A stretch of 6,372 nucleotides of DNA from CAVXAE01 sp044225565 (GTDB taxonomy: Bacteria > Pseudomonadota > Gammaproteobacteria > Steroidobacterales > Steroidobacteraceae), in assembly GCA_044225565.1 (NCBI GenBank), contig JBGAIL010000238.1:1-6372 (forward strand). Direction: 5' to 3'. How positions within the stretch are numbered: position 1 is the first letter of the stretch; every line of letters begins with the position of its first letter. This document shows, piece by piece, positions 1 through 6,372 of this stretch. Under the pieces are notes generated by a model. It did no database searches and was not told the origin of the DNA. It saw nothing but the letters and a program-made list of their open reading frames with translations. Both the position numbers and the translations under genes were made by a program.

Positions 1-925
1 TCACCCCGACGATGCCCACCGGTTTGCCGACGACGAGGCCCAGCACGATGCCACCGACGAGCGAGTGCGCCATCCCGGTCTGCAGGCTCACCTCACCCAG
101 GTCGACGCCGGCATTCGCAAGCGCGAACAGTGGCATGATGCCGAACGCCACCCACGGATGAAGCGCATGCTCGGCGCGCCGCGCTTCAGCGACGGGCATC
201 AGCAACCCGACGATCGCACCGGACAAGGCGGGATGCACGCCGGCGGACAGCAGCCCGCTCCAGATGAGGATGCCGAGAATCGCCGGGAACACGACGGAAG
301 ACGCACGGATTCTCTGCAGAATCGCGAAGGCTCCCGTGGAGAGCGCCGAGATCGCCAGCCCGCCGAAGCCGATGCCATGAGAGTAGAAGAAGGCGATGAC
401 CAGGATCGCCACGATGTCGTCGATGATGGCGATCGCGAGGAGCAGTACGCGCAGGCTCGGTGGCACGAGCTTGCCCAACAGGGCCAGCACGCCCACCGCG
501 AACGCGATGTCCGTTGCCGTCGGCACCGCCCAGCCTTGCCATAGCGCCGAGTTGCCGTTGAACGCGGCGTAGATCAGCGCTGGAACCAGTATTCCGCCCA
601 GCGCAGCAGCGGCCGGCAGGATCGCGAGCTTGACGCTCGAGAGCGTGCCTTCGTACAGCTCCCGGCGGATCTCGAGCCCCACGAGCAGAAAGAAGAGCGC
701 CATGAGGGCATCGTTCACCCAGAAGCGCAGCGATTCGGCGAGGTGGAGCTTCCCTACGCGAAAGCCCATCGGGGTTTGCCACAACGCCTCGTAGAGGCCC
801 GCGGCCGGCGAGTTCGCCCACGCGAGCGCAGCAGCGGCCGCCGCAAGCAGCACGAATCCGCTCGCAGCCTCGACCTGCAGGAACCGCATGAAACGCAAGG
901 AAGGGGAATGGGGTCGTTGGGTCAT
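1..925 (-). CDS. nhaA: Na+/H+ antiporter NhaA (partial, C-terminus outside the window)
   Basis: Inner-membrane antiporter that expels Na+ (or Li+) in exchange for H+, for pH and sodium homeostasis. I translated 308 residues by hand from the ATG at 925. Family signatures are present: LFFLLVGLEIRRE (about residues 78-89), PTATDIAFAVG with D139, AIIDDIVAI with the ion-binding pair D169-D170, SAGVHPALSG with H231, and VGKPVG with K301. These match E. coli D133, D163/D164, H225 and K300 in order and spacing. The N-terminus is short and cytoplasmic (MTQRPHSPSLRFMRFLQ), followed by a strongly hydrophobic first helix, as in the family. NhaA is usually about 390-400 residues, so roughly 80-90 residues (the last helices) are cut off. 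The start has no clear Shine-Dalgarno sequence, and the Met at residue 13 is an alternative. It is divergent from the next gene and has no visible functional link to it. Confidence 0.96.
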   Translation of the reverse strand, partial: MTQRPHSPSLRFMRFLQVEAASGFVLLAAAAAALAWANSPAAGLYEALWQTPMGFRVGKLHLAESLRFWVNDALMALFFLLVGLEIRRELYEGTLSSVKLAILPAAAALGGILVPALIYAAFNGNSALWQGWAVPTATDIAFAVGVLALLGKLVPPSLRVLLLAIAIIDDIVAILVIAFFYSHGIGFGGLAISALSTGAFAILQRIRASSVVFPAILGILIWSGLLSAGVHPALSGAIVGLLMPVAEARRAEHALHPWVAFGIMPLFALANAGVDLGEVSLQTGMAHSLVGGIVLGLVVGKPVGIVGV

Positions 926-1003
926 TGGCGCACCGCTGCACGAGCGGCGGCCCGACCGGCTCCAGCCTGCCGAAGCGCGTGGTGGCCTCGACACCCGGGC
1001 GTG

Positions 1004-1032
1004 AGTGTACAGAAGACGAAGTGCCGGGGAAA
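1004..1032 (-). promoter_or_regulatory. Weak candidate promoter for nhaA
   Basis: On the minus strand, TACACT (1009 down to 1004) resembles a -10 box. About 17 bases upstream is TTTCCC, a poor -35 match. Initiation would fall near 997, giving a leader of about 70 bases before the nhaA start. This rests on pattern alone; short hexamers arise often by chance. Confidence 0.2.
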
Positions 1033-1131
1033 TTTCGGCGGTATCGTATCGTCCACGGCGCTGAGGCATCACGAGGTGTGGCCGCCGTACCAGCCGGACT
1101 CTGCAGTGAAGCAGGTACTGGCATCTGCAAT

Positions 1132-1137
1132 GAAGGG
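1132..1137 (+). promoter_or_regulatory. Ribosome binding site for the GTG start at 1143
   Basis: GAAGGG lies five bases before the GTG at 1143, a suitable Shine-Dalgarno position. This supports the GTG start. It also argues against the ATG at 1130, which is in a different frame and reads into a shadow. Confidence 0.55.
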
Positions 1138-1142
1138 TTTCA

Positions 1143-2168
1143 GTGAAAGTCGGCGCTTGGACAACGCGGCGATCGCCTTCGCGCCCGGGGCGGGTCGGCT
1201 TCGTTCTGGGGCGAATCGCCTTCGCCCTGGGGCTGGTGGCGTTCGTCTCCCCGATCGGGCGTTCGCAGGGTGTCGCAGGAAGCCCGGATGCCGCGCTCGG
1301 CGTTTACAGCAGGATGGGCGAATCCCTGCTGAGCCAGGAGATCCTGCCGCGCATCATGGAAGCGTTGCCGGCCGGGGAGCGCGATCTCGTGCGCAAGGTG
1401 AAGGTGTCCGTGACGTCGCAGACCGATCCGTTCCGGACCGGGTTCGTGACGCGAGGTGGCGCGCGCTCGGTCGAGATCAGCGCGGCGTTCCTCGCGGCGC
1501 TCGACATCACGATCGATGCAACCGCGTTCGCGATCCATTCCCGGAATTTTCGCGAGCTCCCGGACTATGCCGCGGACTACGGCCAGTTCGTCAGGGAGCA
1601 GTGGCTCGAGAAGTCGACCCCCCTCGTTCCGATCCGGCTGTACCCGGACTACATCGGCCGGCCGGCCGATGAAGCGCGCTCGTTTCGGGCGACGCCCGAA
1701 TACCGCGAGTTGCGGCTGGCGATGATGCGCCAGACGCTGGCCTGGATGTCTGCGCACTATGCGGGGCACCTGGTGCTGGAGCGGCGCGATCCGCCGCAGC
1801 CTGGCGGCCCGGACGCGCACGAGCGCGAGAAGCGAATCGACTCGTTCGCGTCGGATCTGGCCCATTCCGCCGGTTTCTCTCCGATGCCGCCGCTTGCGAA
1901 CACGGTGCTGTTCTCCGCCATCGACCATCCGCAGCGGGATCGCTCGCCGCGCGACTGGCTGTGCCGCGCGGCGGACGTGATGGAGCACGGCATCGGGCAG
2001 CTCGAGCGCGATCGCCGGAAAGCCTCGCAGCCCGCGCAATCCGGAAGCTCGTCGGAGAAGCTCGTTCGCGAGCGCGCCGACCTCGAGCGTATTCGTAAGT
2101 CCTATGGGTGCGCTCGTGTCGAGGCCGGTCCGTCACGCCCGATGTCCGATCGCGAGAAACAGGGCTAG
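1143..2168 (+). CDS. Probable exported protein with a degenerate metallopeptidase-like motif
   Basis: This is a 341-residue protein that I do not recognise by name. The N-terminus has several arginines (residues 9-17) and then a hydrophobic stretch (about 18-36, FVLGRIAFALGLVAFV), consistent with a signal peptide and export to the periplasm; the exact cleavage site is unclear. Residues 205-209 read HYAGH within a hydrophobic context (AHYAGHLVLE). This has the shape of a zinc-metallopeptidase HExxH helix with Tyr in place of the catalytic Glu. Downstream, E229-K-R-I-D233-S-F-A resembles the ExxAD motif that gives the third zinc ligand in M48-type gluzincins. So metal ligands may be kept while the general base is lost. 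The C-terminal part (about 285-341) is charged and probably disordered. Cysteines are at 274 and 323. The start is GTG with a good ribosome binding site. It stands alone on its strand and converges with the aminotransferase gene. The peptidase relationship is inference from short motifs. Confidence 0.8.
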   Translation: MKVGAWTTRRSPSRPGRVGFVLGRIAFALGLVAFVSPIGRSQGVAGSPDAALGVYSRMGESLLSQEILPRIMEALPAGERDLVRKVKVSVTSQTDPFRTGFVTRGGARSVEISAAFLAALDITIDATAFAIHSRNFRELPDYAADYGQFVREQWLEKSTPLVPIRLYPDYIGRPADEARSFRATPEYRELRLAMMRQTLAWMSAHYAGHLVLERRDPPQPGGPDAHEREKRIDSFASDLAHSAGFSPMPPLANTVLFSAIDHPQRDRSPRDWLCRAADVMEHGIGQLERDRRKASQPAQSGSSSEKLVRERADLERIRKSYGCARVEAGPSRPMSDREKQG

Positions 2169-2193
2169 CTCGTCTGCGCCGTCGCCGTCGCGG
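2169..2193. other. 25-base convergent gap with no visible terminator
   Basis: The plus-strand gene stops at 2168 (TAG) and the minus-strand aminotransferase stops at 2194 (TGA). The gap is GC-rich with short CGTCGC-type runs. I see no stem-loop followed by a T tract on either strand, so an intrinsic terminator is not evident and the transcripts may overlap at their 3' ends. Confidence 0.6.
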
Positions 2194-3600
2194 TCAGCGG
2201 GAATTCAGGCGCCGCGCTGTCGCATCCAGCGCCTCCAGCGCGATGTCGAAGACGGTATCGATCTGCTCGGCGGTGATCACGAGCGGTGGCATCAGCGCCA
2301 TGGTATCGCCGATCGAGCGCAGCGCGAGCCCGCGCGCAAGCGCCTCCCGGCTGCAGATATCGCCAACACCGCGTGCTGGCTCGAAGAATTGCTTCGTGCG
2401 CTTGTCGGCGACCAGCTGCATGCCGCCAAACAAACCGCAAGAGCGCACGTCGCCCACGAGCGGATGATCGCCGATCGCGGCCATCCGTGCGCGGAACAGC
2501 GGTTCGAGCGCCGCAGCGTGCTCGATGATGCGCTCGTCTTGCAGAATGCGGATGTTCTCGAGCGCGACGGCGCACGCGACCGGATGACCTGAGTGCGTGA
2601 AGCCATGATAGAACTCGCCGCCCTGGTCGATCAGGACATCGGCGATGCGGTCGCTGACCAGCGCCGCGGACAGCGGCAGGTAGGCCGACGTGATGCCTTT
2701 CGCGACGGCCATCAGGTCCATCGACTCGATGCCGAAGCGCTGGCTGCCGAACCAGCGCCCGGTGCGCCCGAACCCGCACACCACCTCATCGACGGCCAGC
2801 AGCACGTCGTACTTGCGGCAGATGCGCTGAATCTCCGGCCAATACGTGTCGGGCGGGATGATCGCCCCGCCGGCGCCCTGCATGGGCTCGCCGAAGAACG
2901 CCGCGACGTTCCCGGGCCCGAGCTCGACGAGCTTGTCCTCCAGCCAGCGCGCGGCGACCACGCCGAACTCGTCCGGCGTCAGAGACCCTCCTTCACGGTA
3001 CCAGTACGGCGCGCCAATCCGGGCGATGCCGGGCATCGGCGCCTCGATGCCGCACGTGTGCATGTCCGGGATGCCTGACAAGCTGGAAGCGACGATCGTG
3101 CTGCCGTGATATGCGTTGTCGCGCGAGATCACGATGCGCTTCTCCGGCCGCCCGCGCAGCTGCCAGTAACGCCGCGCGAGCTTGAGGCATGTCTCGATCG
3201 CCTCCGATCCGGAGCTGGCGTAGAACACGTGACGCAGTCCGGCCGGCGCGAGCGACGCGAGTTTCTCCGCCAACTGGATCGCGGGGGCGTTGGACGTCCG
3301 GAAGAACGACTGGCAGAACGACAGGCGCTCCATCTGCTCCGCCGCGGCGCGGGCGAGCTCCGGCCGACCATAGCCGATGTTCACGCACCCGAGCCCCGCG
3401 AGCGCATCGATGATCCGGTTGCCATCGGTGTCCCACAGATACACGCCTGCGGCCCGCACCTGGATGCGGGCGCCCTCGGCCCGCAGCTCCTTGTAATCGG
3501 TAAAGGGATGCAGGTAGTGGCCATTGTCCGCCGCCTGCCACTCGGCAGTGGACCGGGCAGCGATCGAATCCGGAACCTGTGGGCTTGCAGAGCGAACCAT
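2194..3600 (-). CDS. Class III PLP-dependent aminotransferase, SpuC-like (amine:pyruvate)
   Basis: Cytoplasmic PLP enzyme that moves an amino group from an amine to a keto acid, probably pyruvate, producing an aldehyde. With the start at 3600 it is 468 residues, close to SpuC-type enzymes (about 456). Seen in order: HPFTDYKEL near the N-terminus, ASSGSEA (phosphate cup, 128-134), YHGST with the PLP-stacking Y164, FGEPMQGAGG (E238), VDEV with the ring-nitrogen D271, AKGITS with Schiff-base K301, GFTHSGHP (T335), and RSIGDT with R428 as likely carboxylate-binding arginine. Motifs throughout resemble the Pseudomonas putrescine-pyruvate aminotransferase SpuC; beta-alanine- or taurine-pyruvate aminotransferases are alternatives. 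An ATG 17 codons upstream (3651) overlaps the dehydrogenase stop and has no ribosome binding site; 3600 follows AGGTGA. Oddity: LAGLGCVN has Gly71 where the family normally has Trp. It lies 54 bases after the dehydrogenase gene, probably in the same operon. Confidence 0.93.
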   Translation of the reverse strand: MVRSASPQVPDSIAARSTAEWQAADNGHYLHPFTDYKELRAEGARIQVRAAGVYLWDTDGNRIIDALAGLGCVNIGYGRPELARAAAEQMERLSFCQSFFRTSNAPAIQLAEKLASLAPAGLRHVFYASSGSEAIETCLKLARRYWQLRGRPEKRIVISRDNAYHGSTIVASSLSGIPDMHTCGIEAPMPGIARIGAPYWYREGGSLTPDEFGVVAARWLEDKLVELGPGNVAAFFGEPMQGAGGAIIPPDTYWPEIQRICRKYDVLLAVDEVVCGFGRTGRWFGSQRFGIESMDLMAVAKGITSAYLPLSAALVSDRIADVLIDQGGEFYHGFTHSGHPVACAVALENIRILQDERIIEHAAALEPLFRARMAAIGDHPLVGDVRSCGLFGGMQLVADKRTKQFFEPARGVGDICSREALARGLALRSIGDTMALMPPLVITAEQIDTVFDIALEALDATARRLNSR

Positions 3601-3603
3601 GGG

Positions 3604-3611
3604 ATCACCTG
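3604..3611 (-). promoter_or_regulatory. Ribosome binding site deciding the aminotransferase start
   Basis: On the minus strand CAGGTGAT ends three bases before the ATG at 3600, a good match to the anti-Shine-Dalgarno sequence. It favours 3600 over the upstream ATG at 3651, which lacks one. Confidence 0.6.
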
Positions 3612-3654
3612 TATGGGCTGAAGCGGCCGGCCTGGCCCGCGACCGCAGCATCGG

Positions 3655-5139
3655 TCAGAACGGAAACTGACGTTGTCCCAGCTGGATCGTGATCCACTTC
3701 AGTTCCGTCATCTCCTCCATCGAATAGCGCCCACCCTCGCGTCCGACGCCGCTGTTCTTGACGCCACCGAACGGCACGTGCGGCTCGTCGGTCACCGTCG
3801 TGTCATTGATGTGCACCATGCCGGCCTCCAGCCGCAGCGCCAGGTCGAAGGCCTTTTGCAGATCGTTGGTGATCACGCCCGAAGACAGGCCGTACGCGGT
3901 GTCATTGGCGACCGCGAGCGCCTCCTCGGCATCGGCCACCCGCATGATCGAAGTGACGGGGCCGAACGACTCCTCGGTATGGATGCGCATCTCGCGCGTC
4001 ACCCCGGCAAGCACCGTGGGGTCGTAGAAATTGCCCTGGTGATGCCCGCCGAGCAGCAGTCGGGCGCCCTTTGCAACCGCGTCCTGAACGTGCCCGTCGA
4101 TCACGGCGCACTGCGACCGGCGGATCAGCGGACCGATGATCGTGGCAGGGTCACGCGGGTCGCCGACCCGGTAGCTGCGAGCACGCGCGACGAACTTCTC
4201 GCAGAACTCATCGAAGACCGGCGCCTCGACGATCAGTCGGGAGTTCGCCATGCAGACCTGCCCCTGGTGGAAGAAGATTCCGAAACAGGCAGCGCGTGCG
4301 GCGTAATCGAGATCTGCGTCGCGCAGGACGATGAGCGGATTCTTTCCCCCCATCTCGAGCGTGAACTTCTTCAGGTTCCTGGCTGCCTCCACCGCCAGCA
4401 TGCGACCGACCCTGGTCGAGCCCGTGAACGTGATCATCCGGACGCGGGGGTCCCCCATCAGCACATCGCCAACGACCAGCGCCGGGCCAGGCACCACGTT
4501 GAGCACGCCGGGCGGCAAGCCCGCCGCGTCGAACAATTCGGCGATCTTCAGGCCGATCACCGGCGTCTCCTCCGAGGGCTTGAGCACGAAAGTGTTGCCC
4601 GCCGCCAGCGCCAGCGCAACCTTCTTCATCGCGAGCAGGAACGGGGCGTTGAAGGGCGCGATGCCGGCGATCACGCCGAGCGGCTGGCGCACGGTCATTC
4701 CCAATTGCCCGTTCATGCTATGCGGCAGCGTTTCGCCGAAAATGTGGCGCGCATCTCCTGCGGCGCTGCGCAGCAGGTCGATGCAATAGACGATCTCGAA
4801 CATCGCCTTGCCGAACGTCGAGCCGGACTCGTCGATGAGCACGTTACGGATCTCGTCGGTGCGAGCCGCGAGCACGTCCGCCGCACGAAGCAGGATTGCC
4901 GCACGGTCGCCCACCAGCATCCGCGCCCAGGAGGCGCGCGCAGCGTCTGCAGCGTCTACCGCGGCCAAAACATCCTCGCGCGTGGCCTGAGCGACCCGCG
5001 CAAACAGCTCACCGTTGGCCGGATTGAAGTCGTCCGCGAACGCATCGCCCGGCCGCTGCAGCCACTTGCCGCCGATGTAAGGCCCATAACTGGGCGTGTT
5101 CGCGACGTCCAACTTCACCCGATCGATGCTGGCTGACAT
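3655..5139 (-). CDS. NAD-type aldehyde dehydrogenase (aromatic-aldehyde/vanillin-dehydrogenase-like)
   Basis: Oxidises an aldehyde to the carboxylic acid in the cytoplasm, most likely the product of the aminotransferase next door. It is 494 residues with full ALDH-superfamily architecture: APFNAP with N164, VLKPSEETP with K187, FTGSTRVG (238-245) of the Rossmann fold, TLEMGGKNP with E262, GQVCMANS with nucleophile C296, and EESFGPV with E390. All catalytic residues are intact. E190 sits where ALDH2 has E195, which favours NAD over NADP (inference). The C-terminal signature GVGREGGRYSMEEMTELKWI and the QFPF end recall vanillin, salicylaldehyde and benzaldehyde dehydrogenases more than aminobutyraldehyde dehydrogenases such as KauB; this is from memory of the family. 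A longer frame opens at 5190, but the ATG at 5139 follows a very strong ribosome binding site. It lies between the permease (143 bases upstream) and the aminotransferase (54 bases downstream). Confidence 0.93.
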   Translation of the reverse strand: MSASIDRVKLDVANTPSYGPYIGGKWLQRPGDAFADDFNPANGELFARVAQATREDVLAAVDAADAARASWARMLVGDRAAILLRAADVLAARTDEIRNVLIDESGSTFGKAMFEIVYCIDLLRSAAGDARHIFGETLPHSMNGQLGMTVRQPLGVIAGIAPFNAPFLLAMKKVALALAAGNTFVLKPSEETPVIGLKIAELFDAAGLPPGVLNVVPGPALVVGDVLMGDPRVRMITFTGSTRVGRMLAVEAARNLKKFTLEMGGKNPLIVLRDADLDYAARAACFGIFFHQGQVCMANSRLIVEAPVFDEFCEKFVARARSYRVGDPRDPATIIGPLIRRSQCAVIDGHVQDAVAKGARLLLGGHHQGNFYDPTVLAGVTREMRIHTEESFGPVTSIMRVADAEEALAVANDTAYGLSSGVITNDLQKAFDLALRLEAGMVHINDTTVTDEPHVPFGGVKNSGVGREGGRYSMEEMTELKWITIQLGQRQFPF

Positions 5140-5142
5140 GAT

Positions 5143-5152
5143 CCCCCCTTCC
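5143..5152 (-). promoter_or_regulatory. Strong ribosome binding site deciding the aldehyde dehydrogenase start
   Basis: On the minus strand GGAAGGGGGG lies three bases before the ATG at 5139. It is the clearest Shine-Dalgarno sequence in the window. It supports MSASIDRVKL as the true N-terminus, 17 codons shorter than the maximal frame. Confidence 0.75.
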
Positions 5153-5220
5153 GCTGAATGCGTGATCTGCCACGCCGCCAGAGACTTCACTGACAGCGAG
5201 ACTGCCGGTTCCGCGATACG

Positions 5221-5250
5221 AAGCTAGACGCAGCCGACGATCGGTGACAA
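5221..5250 (-). promoter_or_regulatory. Candidate sigma-70-like promoter for the dehydrogenase-aminotransferase pair
   Basis: On the minus strand TTGTCA (5250 down to 5245, five of six matches to the -35 consensus) is followed after 18 bases by TAGCTT (5226 down to 5221, a weak -10). Transcription would begin near 5214, about 75 bases before the ATG at 5139. The inverted repeat at 5234-5244 lies in the spacer. The -10 is poor, so this is tentative. Confidence 0.25.
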
Positions 5251-5282
5251 CGCACCGCATCGCTCACATCCATTACTCACGG

Positions 5283-6372
5283 TTATGACCCGGGCTCGGC
5301 CAGGTCGCGTCCGCGGAATCGCACGCGGTACACGGCGATCACGCCCGTCGCGACCATCAGCGTCAGCCCGAGACCGATCATCGACCACCGCACGTCCGCA
5401 AGAAAGCACGCCGTGAATACCACGAGCGCGAGGAGTGCCCCGATAGCGGGGACAAGCAGCCCGCCCGGACATCGGAATGGCCGATGCATGTCGGGGGCTT
5501 TCAGGCGCAGTGCGGCGTGCGTCGCAAAGAACAGCAGGTATGCGGCCGTGGCCTCGAAAATCAGGATGACGACCAGCTGTGCGGCATCCCCGGACAGCGC
5601 CAGGACCAGCGCAGCAGCGCTGCCGATCAGCACGGCCACCCATGGCGCATGCCGGCGGTTGGTCCTGGCGAAGACGCGCGGCAGGAGGCCACTGCGAGCC
5701 AGATGGAACACGAGGCGAGAGGTGCCGTAGATGGCGCCGAAGAAGCTCGCGATCAGCCCGGCGACCGCCGCGATGGTGATCCCCGTTTTGATTGCGCCCG
5801 AGGAACCGCTCGCCGGCAACCGGCCCAGCGCGGCAAGTATCGGGTTGTCCGCGCCTGCAACAGCCGCCACACCGGCGCCGCCAGCGCCTGCGACGATGGA
5901 CAGGAATCCGAGCACCGCCACGATACCGAGCGTCGCGAACATCGCGATCGGAATGTTGCGCTGCGGATCCGCCGCCTCCTCGGCAGCGAATGCCATGCCT
6001 TCGAGCGTCACGAAGAAAGTGACTGCGAACGGCAGCGCCGCCCAAACCCCGAGCCAGCCCTCGGGAAACAATGCCTGCAAAGTCGGGCCCTGCGCGGATG
6101 CGACGAGGTGGTCCACGGACCACGACGGCACCATGACCGCCAGGAACGCCACGATCCCGGCGATCTCCACCATCGCCATGGCAAGCGTGAACCCGAGCGC
6201 CTCGCTGACGCCGGCGATGTGCAGCAGCGCGACGAACGAGAACAGGATCGCGATGGTCGCGTTGCTGCCAAGTCCGGTCAGGGACTCGACGTAGCCTGAT
6301 GCGAAACGCGAGAGCGCAGCGACGCCGCAGACATACAGCAGGAGCAAGGCGGCACCCGCTATCGAACCGATG
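5283..6372 (-). CDS. APC-superfamily amine/amino acid permease, ethanolamine-permease (EAT)-like (partial)
   Basis: Multi-pass inner-membrane carrier, probably a proton- or exchange-coupled importer of an amine or amino acid. The frame is open to the window edge, so the N-terminus is missing: 362 residues are visible, against roughly 450-480 for the family. Seen: several long hydrophobic helices; HIAGVSEALGFTLAMAMVE, matching the N-x-x-GV-type loop and next helix of APC carriers; EGMAFAAEEAADPQRNIP, the typical APC cytoplasmic loop; a GAGGAG...DNPILAAL segment; and GTSRLVFHLARSGLLPRVFA followed by RHAPWVAV, the loop before a later helix. The AAEEA-DP-R-IP and GAGGAG-DNPL pattern is most like ethanolamine permeases, from family memory. 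It ends in a short basic cytoplasmic tail (YRVRFRGRDLAEPGS). Being upstream of an aminotransferase and an aldehyde dehydrogenase suggests it imports their amine substrate. The nearest TTG (6347) is not a credible start. Confidence 0.88.
   Translation of the reverse strand, partial: IGSIAGAALLLLYVCGVAALSRFASGYVESLTGLGSNATIAILFSFVALLHIAGVSEALGFTLAMAMVEIAGIVAFLAVMVPSWSVDHLVASAQGPTLQALFPEGWLGVWAALPFAVTFFVTLEGMAFAAEEAADPQRNIPIAMFATLGIVAVLGFLSIVAGAGGAGVAAVAGADNPILAALGRLPASGSSGAIKTGITIAAVAGLIASFFGAIYGTSRLVFHLARSGLLPRVFARTNRRHAPWVAVLIGSAAALVLALSGDAAQLVVILIFEATAAYLLFFATHAALRLKAPDMHRPFRCPGGLLVPAIGALLALVVFTACFLADVRWSMIGLGLTLMVATGVIAVYRVRFRGRDLAEPGS

Larger units (their letters stand above)
926..1142. 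other. Divergent intergenic region between nhaA and the exported protein gene
   Basis: These 217 bases lie between two divergently transcribed starts and must hold both promoters. The part around 1030-1052 is less GC-rich than the surroundings and contains a short tandem GTATC repeat (1041-1050). I see no strong sigma-70 consensus, no RNA gene and no convincing operator. Open frames crossing the region are shadows without recognisable protein content. Confidence 0.6.
5140..5282. other. Intergenic region between permease and aldehyde dehydrogenase genes
   Basis: These 143 bases separate two genes on the same strand, a wider gap than between dehydrogenase and aminotransferase. It could hold an internal promoter or an attenuating structure. 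I see no terminator-like hairpin with a T tract. A small inverted repeat CCGA-CGA-TCGG occurs at 5234-5244, too short to call an operator. Confidence 0.5.

Noticed and set aside
995..1010. Partly palindromic CACCCGGGCGTG-like sequence in the divergent region
   Set aside because: The symmetry is broken by an extra base and such GC-rich near-palindromes are expected by chance here; no second copy supports an operator.
186..1130. 314-codon minus-strand frame overlapping nhaA
   Set aside because: It is a shifted frame of the same strand; the nhaA frame carries all conserved motifs, and this one reads as Arg-rich nonsense extending through the intergenic region.
1172..1232. Imperfect direct repeat (ATCGCCTTCGC... 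at 1172 and 1215) at the start of the exported protein gene
   Set aside because: Two short, diverged copies inside the signal-peptide coding region; hydrophobic low-complexity coding sequence explains them.
743..1672. 309-codon plus-strand frame crossing nhaA, the intergenic region and the exported protein gene
   Set aside because: It has no domain and runs over three unrelated regions. The frame starting at 1143 has a signal-peptide-like N-terminus, a ribosome binding site and ordinary composition.
1140..2039. 299-codon minus-strand frame opposite the exported protein gene
   Set aside because: Arg/His-rich antisense shadow without a ribosome binding site or recognisable motif.
3673..5136. 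487-codon open frame on the plus strand opposite the aldehyde dehydrogenase gene
   Set aside because: Its translation is rich in Arg, His, Asp and Gln with no motif, as expected for the antisense of a GC-rich gene. The minus-strand frame has the whole catalytic set of an ALDH.
5224..6123. 299-codon minus-strand frame overlapping the permease
   Set aside because: Frame-shifted shadow dominated by Arg, Gly and Ala with no membrane helices. The permease frame has clear helices and APC motifs.

Overview
This is a GC-rich window with tightly packed genes and proteobacterial-type gene families. I suspect a Betaproteobacterium or a similar high-GC Proteobacterium, but nothing here fixes the taxon. 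There are no RNA genes, mobile elements, CRISPR arrays or long repeats. The largest stretch without a gene is 217 bases.

Layout, left to right. Positions 1-925 (minus strand) hold most of an nhaA Na+/H+ antiporter gene, whose C-terminal end lies outside the window. A 217-base divergent intergenic region (926-1142) separates it from a plus-strand gene at 1143-2168. That gene encodes a probably exported protein I cannot name. It carries a degenerate HExxH-like motif (HYAGH, with the catalytic glutamate replaced by tyrosine) followed by an ExxxD motif, which suggests a pseudoprotease related to gluzincin (M48-like) peptidases. It ends only 25 bases from the convergent minus-strand block.

Positions 2194-6372 are a minus-strand catabolic block. 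In transcription order it has an APC-superfamily amine permease most like the ethanolamine (EAT) group (partial, 5' end outside the window), then an NAD-type aldehyde dehydrogenase with all catalytic residues, then a class III PLP-dependent aminotransferase of the SpuC (putrescine-pyruvate) / omega-amine-pyruvate type. These give a simple route: import a primary amine, transaminate it to an aldehyde (probably with pyruvate as acceptor), and oxidise the aldehyde to a carboxylic acid.

The substrate is open. The aminotransferase looks like a putrescine enzyme, the dehydrogenase looks more like aromatic-aldehyde (vanillin/salicylaldehyde-type) dehydrogenases, and the permease looks like an ethanolamine-type carrier. 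The aminotransferase also has glycine where this family usually has an active-site tryptophan, which could enlarge the substrate pocket. That substitution and the pseudoprotease-like protein are the two most interesting points. I see no clearly novel multi-gene system.
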